61,863 nucleotides of DNA, taken from assembly GCF_004353505.1 (NCBI RefSeq), contig NZ_SMNQ01000029.1, positions 1 through 61,863 of the forward strand, written 5' to 3'. This document shows positions 9,950 through 17,174 of this stretch, piece by piece. The stretch is from Streptomyces sp. WAC05374. Lineage in GTDB: Bacteria; Actinomycetota; Actinomycetes; Streptomycetales; Streptomycetaceae. A program made the translations under genes and the position numbers. The first letter of the stretch is position 1; every line of letters starts with the position of its first letter. The notes under the pieces are model-generated. The model made no database searches, had not been told where the DNA came from, and saw nothing but the letters and a program-made list of their open reading frames with translations.

Positions 9950-10870
9950 TCACACTCCCACCGTTTCGTTCCGTACGTCGTCGCGTGCGATGTCGAGGAA
10001 CGCCTCCTCGAGGGAGGCGGACCGGGCGTCGAGCCCTTCGAGCCGTACGCCGCCCTCCCGGGCCCACAGCAGCAGTTCGCCGAGCGCGTCCTGGAGCGCG
10101 TGGGTACGGATCTCGACCGCGCGCCCCGTCGCGGCGGCCCGCAGCGACAGCGGCAGCCGCCCGGCCGGCACGCCGACCGGCAGGACGAAGCGGATGCGGG
10201 CGGGGCGCGAGGCCGTCACCTCGGTGGGCGTGCCGGCCGTCACGATCCGCCCCCGGTGCATGATCGCCAGTCGGTCGGCGAGCGCCTCGGCCTCCTCCAG
10301 GTAGTGCGTGGTGAGCAGCACGGTCGTACCGCCGTCGCGCAGCTCCCGCACCAACTGCCAGGTGTCGCGGCGCCCTTCGGCATCCAGCCCGGTCGACGGC
10401 TCGTCCAGGAAGAGCACCTCGGGGCGGCCGAGCAGGGCCAGCGCCAGGTCGAGCCGCCGTTTCTCGCCGCCGGACAACTGCTTGACGCGGACGCGGGACC
10501 GGGCGCTGAGCCCGACCATCTCCAGCGCCTCGCCGGCCGGCCGCGCCCCCGTGGTGCAGCCGGCCCACATCCGTACGGTCTCGGCGACGGTGAGGTCGGA
10601 GGGGAAGCCGCCCTCCTGGAGCATCACGCCGATCCGGGGCCGGACGGCGGAGCGTTCGGCGTACGGGTCGTGGCCGAGGACCCGCACGGTTCCGCCGCTG
10701 GGGCGGGCGAGGCCCTCCAGCAGTTCCACGGTGGAGGTCTTCCCGGCGCCGTTGGTGCCGAGCAGGGCGAAGATCTCGCCGGGTGCCACGGAGAAGGTGA
10801 TTCCGGTCACGGCCTCGAACCCTCCGGCGTAGCTGCGCCGGACGTCCTCCGCCTCGATCACGTTGGTCAT
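9950..10870 (-). CDS. ABC transporter ATP-binding protein
   Basis: The 306-residue cytoplasmic ATPase energises the exporter encoded next. Visible motifs are Walker A GTNGAGKTST (~38-47), the signature LSGGEKRR (~135), Walker B VLFLDEPSTGLD (~155-166) and the H-loop TTHYLEEAE. The C-terminal ~90 residues form the extra domain seen in DrrA-like subunits. It is the first gene of the four-gene operon, preceded by a perfect palindrome about 58 bp upstream. Confidence 0.95.
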   Translation of the reverse strand: MTNVIEAEDVRRSYAGGFEAVTGITFSVAPGEIFALLGTNGAGKTSTVELLEGLARPSGGTVRVLGHDPYAERSAVRPRIGVMLQEGGFPSDLTVAETVRMWAGCTTGARPAGEALEMVGLSARSRVRVKQLSGGEKRRLDLALALLGRPEVLFLDEPSTGLDAEGRRDTWQLVRELRDGGTTVLLTTHYLEEAEALADRLAIMHRGRIVTAGTPTEVTASRPARIRFVLPVGVPAGRLPLSLRAAATGRAVEIRTHALQDALGELLLWAREGGVRLEGLDARSASLEEAFLDIARDDVRNETVGV

Positions 10871-10927
10871 GCCTTCAGGCTTCCGCCGCCGGCGGCGCGG
10901 GGGCAGGCCGCGCTGTCACCGGTTGTC

Positions 10928-10943
10928 GATGACAAATGTCATC
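10928..10943. promoter_or_regulatory. Perfect palindrome GATGACA-AA-TGTCATC, candidate operator of the ABC/two-component operon
   Basis: Two 7-base arms, perfectly complementary, are separated by AA, 58 bp upstream of the ATPase start. Such TGACA...TGTCA dyads suit a dimeric NarL/LuxR-type regulator, and the only one nearby is the operon's own last gene. Autoregulation is inferred, not shown. Confidence 0.65.
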
Positions 10944-10969
10944 GGGCGGCGGACCCGTGGCGGAACGCC

Positions 10970-11000
10970 GAAGGCCCCGGTCGTGATGACCGGGGCCTTC
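10970..11000 (-). terminator. Hairpin terminator downstream of tRNA-Gly genes
   Basis: A 13-base arm GAAGGCCCCGGTC pairs with GACCGGGGCCTTC around five bases, just past the 3' end of the minus-strand tRNA at 11009. Confidence 0.8.
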
Positions 11001-11008
11001 GTACTCTG

Positions 11009-11081
11009 AGCGGACGACGAGATTCGAACTCGCGACCCTCACCTTGGCAAGGTGATGCTCTACCAACTGAGCCACGTCCGC
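11009..11081 (-). tRNA. tRNA-Gly (anticodon GCC), second copy
   Basis: Cloverleaf on the minus strand: acceptor GCGGACG/CGTCCGC, anticodon stem TCACC/GGTGA with loop TTGCCAA, T-arm GCGAG-TTCGAAT-CTCGT. The discriminator is U and CCA is not encoded. It is probably co-transcribed with the upstream tRNA-Gly(UCC). Confidence 0.97.
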
Positions 11082-11129
11082 ATTGCTCCCGACCGGCTCT
11101 CACCGGGCGGTGCGAACACCACTGTACCT

Positions 11130-11175
11130 GATCCTTCCCCTAGCTCTCGACTCCGTCTCGAGCTGGGGGAGATCC
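11130..11175. repeat. REP-like extragenic palindrome between two tRNA genes
   Basis: Imperfect inverted arms (GGATCCTTCCCCTAGCTCTCGA against TCTCGAGCTGGGGGAGATCC, shown in parts) flank a short CTCCG loop. Dispersed palindromes of the type CCCCCAGCTC...GAGCTGGGGG are, as I recall, common between Streptomyces genes. Copies elsewhere in the genome cannot be checked here. Confidence 0.5.
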
Positions 11176-11199
11176 CAAAGCGGTCGGTACGTGATGCAG

Positions 11200-11271
11200 A
11201 GCGGGTGACAGGAATCGCACACTGCGCCTTCCCCCTGGAAGGGGGATGTTCTACTACTGAACTACACCCGC
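11200..11271 (-). tRNA. tRNA-Gly (anticodon UCC) with an irregular T-arm
   Basis: The minus strand gives acceptor GCGGGTG/CACCCGC, D-arm GTTC...GAAC, anticodon stem TCCCC/GGGGA with loop CTTCCAG, and discriminator U. The T-arm does not form the usual five pairs. The 17 bases CAGTG-TGCGATT-CCTGT pair only if one base is bulged (CAG/CTG plus a G-C closing pair), and the loop has G where the pseudouridine of TTCGATT normally is. The gene is otherwise intact. Confidence 0.85.
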
Positions 11272-11385
11272 ACGCTGCGTGAGGTCCGGGGCCTTTCGGC
11301 CTCGCCCCTCGGCGTGATCCAGACTCTAGCGGATCACCAGGGGTGTCGCGCAACTCGGTGCCCGCGGAGGGGGCCGGGGCGGGTG

Positions 11386-11730
11386 TCAGCTCGCCTCGCG
11401 GAACGCCTCGTAGACCCGCTTCGGGATGCGGCCCCGGGCCGGGACGTCCATCTTGTTCGACTGCGCCCAGGCGCGGACCGCCGCCGGGTCGGGCTCGAGC
11501 GAGGTGTGCTTGTACGCGGCCCGTGACCTGCTCCCGCCGCCGCCGGTGGCGGCACCCGTCTGCCTGCGGCCGGCGGCCATGTACGGGGCGAGCGCCTTGC
11601 GCAGTTTCTTTGCATTGGCAGGATTGAGGTCGATCTCGTACGTCTTACCGTCGAGGCCGAAGGTGACCGTTTCCGCCGCTTCTCCTCCGTCGATGTCGTC
11701 GAAGAGCGTGACCACTACGCGCTGCGCCAC
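11386..11730 (-). CDS. lsrL: Lsr2-family nucleoid-associated protein (likely LsrL)
   Basis: Lsr2 proteins bridge and silence AT-rich DNA, an H-NS-like role. The 114-residue protein has the N-terminal dimerisation beta region (MAQRVVVTLFDDIDGGEAAETVTFGLDGKTYEIDL, here in parts), a LSR2-type NANAKKLRKAL helix, a Gly/Ser linker, and a C-terminal DNA-binding block with AVRAWAQSNKMDVPARGRIPKRV. In Lsr2 the minor-groove hook is RGR, present here in ARGRIP. The GTG at 11730 is chosen because family members start with MAQ(R/K)V and AGGA precedes it. The frame upstream of it is unrelated. Position beside purS matches the second Lsr2 paralogue (LsrL) of S. coelicolor rather than Lsr2 itself. The paralogue assignment is by synteny. 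Confidence 0.9.
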   Translation of the reverse strand: MAQRVVVTLFDDIDGGEAAETVTFGLDGKTYEIDLNPANAKKLRKALAPYMAAGRRQTGAATGGGGSRSRAAYKHTSLEPDPAAVRAWAQSNKMDVPARGRIPKRVYEAFREAS

Positions 11731-11803
11731 GGATATCGGTCCTTTCGCGCGGTGTGCCGCCCTGACCTGCTTGACATGCCTGACGTGACATGTCTGACAT
11801 GCG

Positions 11804-11833
11804 GCTATACCGGATACGGCTGATGACGGGCAA
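11804..11833 (-). promoter_or_regulatory. Candidate lsrL promoter
   Basis: On the minus strand TTGCCC (-35) and TATAGC (-10) are 18 bp apart. Transcription from here would give a ~65-base leader containing repeated TGACATG-like motifs (11763-11800) before the lsrL GTG. The rest of 11834-12070 is unusually A/T-rich for this genome and should also hold the purS promoter, where a TCTAC-tcgc-GTAGA dyad lies at 12000-12013. Confidence 0.4.
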
Positions 11834-12070
11834 TGCTGCTTTCCGCTGTATTCCTTTGTACAGCGGATCACGTGGCATTGTGAAGCCCAGTCAATTGCAT
11901 CAGCGTGTCCGGCGGCCATGACCGGGAGCATTCTTTTCCGGGATTTTTGCCGCTGGTTCTCGGCGTGTTCTTGCGTCCTTTTGTAGGGTCCTCCATATGT
12001 CTACTCGCGTAGATTTTGGAGACAGGTACGCTGAGGGAACCGCCCACGCAACACACCACCGGGAGTGCCA

Positions 12071-12316
12071 GTGGCACGCGTCGTAGTCGACGTCATGCTC
12101 AAGCCGGAGATCCTCGACCCGCAGGGACAGGCGGTGCAGCGCGCACTGCCCCGCCTCGGTTTCGAGGGGATCGCCGACGTCCGTCAGGGAAAGCGTTTCG
12201 AGCTCGATGTGGAGGGGCCGGTCGATGACGCCGCCCTGGCCCGCATCCACGAGATGGCCGAGACGTTCCTCGCCAACACCGTCATCGAGGACTTCGTCGT
12301 GAAGGTGGAGTCGTGA
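12071..12316 (+). CDS. purS: Phosphoribosylformylglycinamidine synthase subunit PurS
   Basis: PurS is the small subunit that lets PurQ and PurL assemble and pass ammonia. The 81-residue protein (MARVVVDVMLKPEILDPQGQ...) has the family's KPEILDPQG block and the C-terminal FLANTVIEDFVVKVE. I prefer the GTG at 12071 over 12065 because GGGAG lies five bases before it, whereas it abuts 12065. The stop overlaps the purQ start by four bases (GTGA), showing translational coupling. Confidence 0.93.
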   Translation: MARVVVDVMLKPEILDPQGQAVQRALPRLGFEGIADVRQGKRFELDVEGPVDDAALARIHEMAETFLANTVIEDFVVKVES

Positions 12317-12993
12317 CCGCTCGGATCGGGGTCGTCACCTTCCCCGGGACGCTCGACGACCGGGACGCGCTGCGCGCGGTCCGGCTCGCGGGCGCGGAGC
12401 CGGTCTCGCTCTGGCACCGCGACAAGGACCTCAAGCAGGTCGACGCGGTCGTCCTGCCGGGCGGGTTCTCCTACGGCGACTACCTGCGCGCCGGGGCCAT
12501 CTCCCGGTTCTCGCCGGTGATGGGCACCATCATCGAGCAGGCCAGGGCGGGCATGCCGGTCCTGGGCATCTGCAACGGCTTCCAGGTGCTGACCGAGTCG
12601 CACCTGCTGCCCGGCGCGATGCTCCGCAACAACCACCTGCACTTCATCTGCCGCGACCAGAAGCTGCGGGTGGAGAACGCGGAGACCTCCTGGACGTCCG
12701 ACTACACGGCGGGCCAGGAGATCCACATCCCGCTCAAGAACATCGACGGCCGGTACGTGGCCGACGAGCGCACGCTCGACGAGCTGGAGGCCGAGGGCCG
12801 GGTCGTCTTCCGGTACCGCGACTTCAACCCCAACGGTTCGCTGCGGGACATCGCCGGCATCACCAACGCCGCCGGCAACGTCGTCGGCCTGATGCCGCAC
12901 CCGGAGCACGCCGTGGAGCCGCTGGTCGGCACGGGCCGGACCGACGGGCTCGGTTTCTTCACCTCGATCCTCAAGAAGCTGGTCAACGTCTGA
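12313..12993 (+). CDS. purQ: Phosphoribosylformylglycinamidine synthase subunit PurQ (glutaminase)
   Basis: PurQ hydrolyses glutamine and channels ammonia to PurL for FGAM formation. The 226-residue class I amidotransferase shows the nucleophile Cys87 in VLGICNGFQ and the catalytic His/Glu in MPHPEHAVE (~195). The start overlaps purS by four bases and the stop overlaps the purL ATG by one base, so purSQL is one coupled operon. Confidence 0.97.
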   Translation: MTARIGVVTFPGTLDDRDALRAVRLAGAEPVSLWHRDKDLKQVDAVVLPGGFSYGDYLRAGAISRFSPVMGTIIEQARAGMPVLGICNGFQVLTESHLLPGAMLRNNHLHFICRDQKLRVENAETSWTSDYTAGQEIHIPLKNIDGRYVADERTLDELEAEGRVVFRYRDFNPNGSLRDIAGITNAAGNVVGLMPHPEHAVEPLVGTGRTDGLGFFTSILKKLVNV

Positions 12994-15242
12994 TGAGCCT
13001 CGACACCGTCAAGCACGCCACCGAGACCCCCGACGTCGAGCAGCCGTGGGCCGAGCTCGGCCTGAAGAAGGACGAGTACGAGCGCATCCGGGAGATCCTC
13101 GGCCGGCGCCCGACCGGTGCCGAGCTGGCCATGTACTCGGTCATGTGGTCGGAGCACTGCTCGTACAAGAGCAGCAAGGTCCACCTGAAGCAGTTCGGTG
13201 AGAAGGCCCCCGAGAACGACGCGATGCTGGTCGGCATCGGCGAGAACGCGGGCGTCGTCGACGTCGGCCAGGGGTACGCGGTGACCTTCAAGGTCGAGTC
13301 GCACAACCACCCCTCGTACATCGAGCCCTACCAGGGCGCGGCGACCGGTGTGGGCGGCATCGTCCGCGACATCCTGGCCATGGGCGCCCGCCCGGTGGCG
13401 GTCGTCGACCCGCTGCGGTTCGGCGCGGCCGACCACCCCGACACCAAGCGCGTCCTGCCGGGCGTGGTCGCGGGCATCGGCGGCTACGGCAACTGCCTGG
13501 GCCTGCCGAACATCGGCGGCGAGGTCGTCTTCGACTCCTGCTACCAGGGCAACCCGCTGGTCAACGCCGGCTGCATCGGTGTGATGAAGCACGAGGACAT
13601 CCACCTCGCCAAGGCGTCGGGCCCCGGCAACAAGGTCATCCTGTACGGCGCCCGCACGGGCGGCGACGGCATCGGCGGCGTCTCGGTCCTCGCGTCCGAG
13701 ACGTTCGACGACACCAAGCCCACCAAGCGGCCCGCCGTCCAGGTCGGTGACCCGTTCCAGGAGAAGCTCCTGATCGAGTGCACCCTTGAGATCTTCAAGG
13801 AGAAGCTCGTCGCGGGCATCCAGGACCTCGGTGGCGCGGGTCTGTCCTGCGCGACCAGCGAGCTCGCCTCCGCCGGTACCGGCGGCATGCGGGTGGAGCT
13901 GGACACCGTGCCGCTGCGTGACGCGTCGCTCTCGCCGGAGGAGATCCTCATGAGCGAGTCGCAGGAGCGCATGTGCGCGATCGTCGAGCCCCAGCACGTC
14001 GACCGCTTCATGGAGATCTGCGAGAAGTGGGACGTCATCGCCACCGTCATCGGTGAGGTGACCGACGGCGACCGGCTGGAGATCTTCTGGCACGGCGAGC
14101 AGATCGTCGACGTGCCGCCGGGCACGGTCGCCCACGAGGGCCCGACCTACCACCGGCCGTACGAGCGCCCCGCGTGGCAGGACGCCCTCCAGGCCGACGA
14201 CGCGAACAAGCTGCCCCGGCCGCAGGGCTCCGAGGAACTGCGCGAGCAGGTCCTCAAGCTGGTCGCGCACCCGAACCAGGCGTCCAAGGCGTGGATCACG
14301 GACCAGTACGACCGGTACGTGCAGGGCAACACCGTCCTGGCCCAGCCCGAGGACTCGGGCATGATCCGGATCGACGAGGAGACCAACCTCGGCGTGGCGA
14401 TCGCGACGGACGGCAACGGCCGGTACGCGAAGCTCGACCCGTACACGGGCGCGCAGCTCGCGCTGGCGGAGTCGTACCGCAACGTGGCCGCTTCCGGCGC
14501 CAAGCCGCTGGCCATCTCCGACTGCCTGAACTTCGGTTCGCCCGAGGACCCGGCGGTGATGTGGCAGTTCGCCGAGGCCACGCGCGGTCTGGCGGACGGC
14601 TGCCAGAAGCTGGGGACCCCGGTCACCGGCGGCAACGTCTCGCTGTACAACCAGACGGGCGAGGTGGCGATCCACCCGACGCCGGTGGTGGCCGTGCTGG
14701 GCGTGATCGACGACGTGAACCGCCGTACGCCCATCGCCTTCGCGGAGGAGGGCCAGCTCCTGTACCTGCTGGGCGACACGCACGAGGAGTTCGGCGGCTC
14801 GGCGTGGTCCGAGGTCGTGCACAACCACCTGGGCGGTCTGCCGCCGCGGGTGGACCTGGACCGGGAGAAGCTGCTCGGCGAGATCCTGATCGCCGCGTCC
14901 CGTGACGGGATGATCGACGCGGCCCACGACCTGTCGGACGGCGGCCTCGTCCAGGCGGTCGTCGAGTCCTGCCTGCGCGGCGGGAAGGGTGCGCGCCTGG
15001 TCGTCCCGGACGGTCTGGACGCCTTCACGTTCCTGTTCAGCGAGTCGGCCGGCCGTGCGGTCGTGTCCGTCCCGCGCAGCGAGGAGCTCCGCTTCACCGA
15101 CATGTGCGGCGCGCGGGGCCTGCCCGCGACCCGGATCGGTGTCGTGGACGGCGACGAGATCGACGTACAGGGCGAGTTCAGCATCGCGCTGAGCGAGCTG
15201 CGCACCGCGCACGAGGGGACCATCCCGGGTCTGCTCGCCTGA
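12993..15242 (+). CDS. purL: Phosphoribosylformylglycinamidine synthase subunit PurL
   Basis: PurL is the synthetase that converts FGAR, ATP and ammonia to FGAM. The 749-residue protein is the short, multisubunit type (no fused glutaminase). Visible blocks are MYSVMWSEHCSYKSSK (~45), VESHNHPSYIEPYQGAATGVGGI (~100, in parts), GGDGIGGVSVLASE (~220) and GGNVSLYNQTGE (~545). The ATG shares its A with the purQ stop (TGATG). A strong hairpin terminator ends the operon 20 bases after the stop. Confidence 0.97.
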   Translation: MSLDTVKHATETPDVEQPWAELGLKKDEYERIREILGRRPTGAELAMYSVMWSEHCSYKSSKVHLKQFGEKAPENDAMLVGIGENAGVVDVGQGYAVTFKVESHNHPSYIEPYQGAATGVGGIVRDILAMGARPVAVVDPLRFGAADHPDTKRVLPGVVAGIGGYGNCLGLPNIGGEVVFDSCYQGNPLVNAGCIGVMKHEDIHLAKASGPGNKVILYGARTGGDGIGGVSVLASETFDDTKPTKRPAVQVGDPFQEKLLIECTLEIFKEKLVAGIQDLGGAGLSCATSELASAGTGGMRVELDTVPLRDASLSPEEILMSESQERMCAIVEPQHVDRFMEICEKWDVIATVIGEVTDGDRLEIFWHGEQIVDVPPGTVAHEGPTYHRPYERPAWQDALQADDANKLPRPQGSEELREQVLKLVAHPNQASKAWITDQYDRYVQGNTVLAQPEDSGMIRIDEETNLGVAIATDGNGRYAKLDPYTGAQLALAESYRNVAASGAKPLAISDCLNFGSPEDPAVMWQFAEATRGLADGCQKLGTPVTGGNVSLYNQTGEVAIHPTPVVAVLGVIDDVNRRTPIAFAEEGQLLYLLGDTHEEFGGSAWSEVVHNHLGGLPPRVDLDREKLLGEILIAASRDGMIDAAHDLSDGGLVQAVVESCLRGGKGARLVVPDGLDAFTFLFSESAGRAVVSVPRSEELRFTDMCGARGLPATRIGVVDGDEIDVQGEFSIALSELRTAHEGTIPGLLA

Positions 15243-15261
15243 CGCATCCAGCATCGGGGAG

Positions 15262-15300
15262 AGCCCCTGTCCGGACGTCCTGTCCGGACAGGGGCTTTTC
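15262..15300 (+). terminator. Terminator of the purSQL operon
   Basis: A 14-base perfect stem (AGCCCCTGTCCGGA with its complement) around a seven-base loop is followed by TTTTC. Confidence 0.9.
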
Positions 15301-15321
15301 CGTGGGCCGGTTGCACGTGAT

Positions 15322-15335
15322 TACGTAATTACGTA
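15322..15335. promoter_or_regulatory. Palindrome TACGTAATTACGTA overlapping the promoter of the winged-helix regulator gene
   Basis: This 14-base perfect palindrome is A/T-rich, unlike its surroundings, and partly overlaps a -10-like TATTCT (15334-15339) eight bases before the ATG. The gene it precedes encodes a winged-helix protein, so negative autoregulation is the simple reading. The transcript would be nearly leaderless. Confidence 0.65.
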
Positions 15336-15346
15336 TTCTCTGGGTC

Positions 15347-15847
15347 ATGGAGCTGGAAGAGCGCGTCGCCGAACTGGAGCGGCGCATGGCGGCGCTGGAG
15401 CGCGGTGACGGGGCCGTGCCGCCGCCGGCCGAGGGCGACTTCTGGGCCCTGGAGGGGCTCAAGTCCCGGCTCGCCGGGGCGGGCGCGGCGGACGGCGGTG
15501 TGCTGTTCACCGGCGCCGTACGGCTGCCGACGGGGGAGCGGTACGAGTGGCAGTACGGGGTCCTCGCCGACGAGCAGCTCGACGGCGACTGGACCGAGGC
15601 GGCCGAGTCGTTCGCGGCGCTCGGCCACCCGGTCCGGCTCCGGCTCCTGCGCGAGATCCTCGGCGGCCGGCGCACGGCCGCCGAGCTGGCCGAGCTGGAG
15701 GAGATCGGCACGACCGGCCAGATCTACCACCACGTGCGCCAACTGACCGGCGCCGGCTGGCTCCACACCGCCGGCCGCGGCCGCTACGAGGTGCCACCCG
15801 GCCGGGTGGTGCCGCTGCTCGTGGCCCTGGCCACGGCCCGACCATGA
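15347..15847 (+). CDS. ArsR-like winged-helix transcriptional regulator
   Basis: The 166-residue protein starts with a short coiled coil (MELEERVAELERRMAALERG), continues with a beta-rich ~50-residue segment, and ends in a winged helix (ALGHPVRLRLLREILGGRRTAAELAELEEIGTTGQIYHHVRQLTGAGW, in parts, ~95-145). HPVRLRLLREI is typical of ArsR/HTH_5 proteins. No metal-binding CxC box is visible, so it is probably not a metal sensor. It starts just after a palindromic candidate operator and is 21 bp upstream of a membrane M23 protein, with which it probably forms an operon. The ligand is unknown. Confidence 0.8.
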   Translation: MELEERVAELERRMAALERGDGAVPPPAEGDFWALEGLKSRLAGAGAADGGVLFTGAVRLPTGERYEWQYGVLADEQLDGDWTEAAESFAALGHPVRLRLLREILGGRRTAAELAELEEIGTTGQIYHHVRQLTGAGWLHTAGRGRYEVPPGRVVPLLVALATARP

Positions 15848-15868
15848 CCACCTCACGGGGGAAACACC

Positions 15869-16696
15869 ATGTCCGTACGCACCATCGCGGGGCTGCTCGT
15901 CCGCGTCCTGTGGGCGCTCTTCATCGCCCAGGTCCTCGCCTCGTTCCTCGTCGACCTGCCCTACGACTACTGGGTGGGCTGGCTGCCGCTGGTGGCCGCC
16001 GTCGCCCTCCGGATCGTGCTGAACCGCACCGAGCAGCGCCCCGCCGCCCCCGCCGCACGGGATGCGGTCGAGGTCGAGCCGCCGGTCGTGGGCGCCTGGT
16101 CGGCCCTGAACAGCCCGGCGGACAAGGTGCCGAGCCACGGCACGCACGCCCTGGGCCAGACGTACGCCATCGACATCGTGGCCGAGTCGGAGACCCGCCC
16201 CCGGCCGGCCTTCGCCGCGCTGTGGCCGGTCGCCCGGCGCAACAGGGCCTTCCCCGCCTTCGGCGCCCCGCTCCTCGCGGCCGGTGACGCCACGGTGGTG
16301 CACGCGGACGACCGGCTGCGCGACCACCTCAGCCGCAACTCACTGCCCGCGCTCCCGTACTTCCTGCTCGTGGAGGGCGTCTTCCGGTCGCTGGGCGGAC
16401 CGCGCCACATCATCGGCAACCACGTCGTGCTCGACCTCGGCGACGGTGTGTACGCGATGTACGCCCACCTCCAGCGGGGTTCGCTGCGGGTGCGCGCCGG
16501 TGACCGGGTCACCGCCGGGCAGCCGATCGCCCGGTGCGGCAACTCGGGCAACTCCACCGAGCCGCACCTGCACTTCCAGCTCATGGACGGCCCCGACCCG
16601 CGTACCGCCCGTGGCATCCCGTTCACCTGGCGTGGCGTGGGCGTACCGGCGGGCGGCGAGACGTTCACGGTGGGGGCCGGCGCCTACTCGGCCTGA
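15869..16696 (+). CDS. Membrane-anchored M23-family (LytM-type) peptidase-like protein
   Basis: The 275-residue protein has two N-terminal hydrophobic helices (VRVLWALFIAQVLASFLV and WVGWLPLVAAVALRIVL, residues ~10-50). An M23 domain follows: SHGTHALGQTYAIDIV supplies the first H...D zinc site (~90-105), and HLHFQ (~235) the H-x-H site, with YAMYAHLQ and GNSGNSTEPHLHF typical of the fold. M23 enzymes cut peptidoglycan cross-links or sense the wall. With both zinc sites present it may be active. The start ATG follows GGGGGAAA. It probably forms a two-gene unit with the upstream winged-helix regulator. Confidence 0.85.
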   Translation: MSVRTIAGLLVRVLWALFIAQVLASFLVDLPYDYWVGWLPLVAAVALRIVLNRTEQRPAAPAARDAVEVEPPVVGAWSALNSPADKVPSHGTHALGQTYAIDIVAESETRPRPAFAALWPVARRNRAFPAFGAPLLAAGDATVVHADDRLRDHLSRNSLPALPYFLLVEGVFRSLGGPRHIIGNHVVLDLGDGVYAMYAHLQRGSLRVRAGDRVTAGQPIARCGNSGNSTEPHLHFQLMDGPDPRTARGIPFTWRGVGVPAGGETFTVGAGAYSA

Positions 16697-17088
16697 TCCC
16701 AGAAGGCGTCCGCCTCGTCGATGTCCTCGACGCACTCGTCGATGTCGGTGGCCTTGTCCCCGACGATCGTGAAGAAGAGACCGCCCTTCATCTCGATGCC
16801 CCGGTCACCACGGTCGGCGTGCCACGTGTGCACGGCCATGACGTGGCCCCGGCCGTCCGGGTAGACGCCCTGCAGCTCCACGCGGAAGGTGCCGTGGGTC
16901 AGTTCCATGAGCCGGCCGTAGTGGGCCAGGACGTTGTCGCGGCCCTTGAAGTGCCCGGACATCTGGCTCTCGCCGGGCGAGTGGTGCGTGCAGTCGCCCG
17001 TCAGCAGGCCGGCCAGCGTGTCCATGTCCCCAGCGACGAAGGCCTCGTAGCCTCGGCGTGCCAGCGCGGCGTGAGGGTGTTCAGCCAT
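16684..17088 (-). CDS. SnoaL-like / NTF2-fold protein
   Basis: The 134-residue protein fits the SnoaL-like polyketide-cyclase fold used for many small-molecule enzymes or as a binding domain. The N-terminal helix ARRGYEAFVAGDMDTLAGLLTGD, followed by HFKGRDNVLAHYGRL and a C-terminal beta-sheet, is characteristic. The start ATG follows GGTGGAAGGATC. Its 3' end overlaps the 3' end of the convergent M23-like gene by 13 bases. No pathway context is visible, so the function is unknown. Confidence 0.8.
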   Translation of the reverse strand: MAEHPHAALARRGYEAFVAGDMDTLAGLLTGDCTHHSPGESQMSGHFKGRDNVLAHYGRLMELTHGTFRVELQGVYPDGRGHVMAVHTWHADRGDRGIEMKGGLFFTIVGDKATDIDECVEDIDEADAFWDQAE

Positions 17089-17174
17089 GATCCTTCCACC
17101 CCTCTCGTAGCCCCTTTCCAGTCTCTTCCGTGCCCCTTCCGCCCGCCACACGGGATGCGGCTAGCCTCGGGCCC

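Noticed and set aside
11731..11931. Longer N-terminus for the Lsr2-like protein
   Set aside because: The frame is open upstream, but those residues (rich in Cys/His) are not part of the Lsr2 family. They come from the leader repeats.
12702..15254. Minus-strand open frame of 850 codons over purL
   Set aside because: Shadow of purL and purQ, without recognisable domains.
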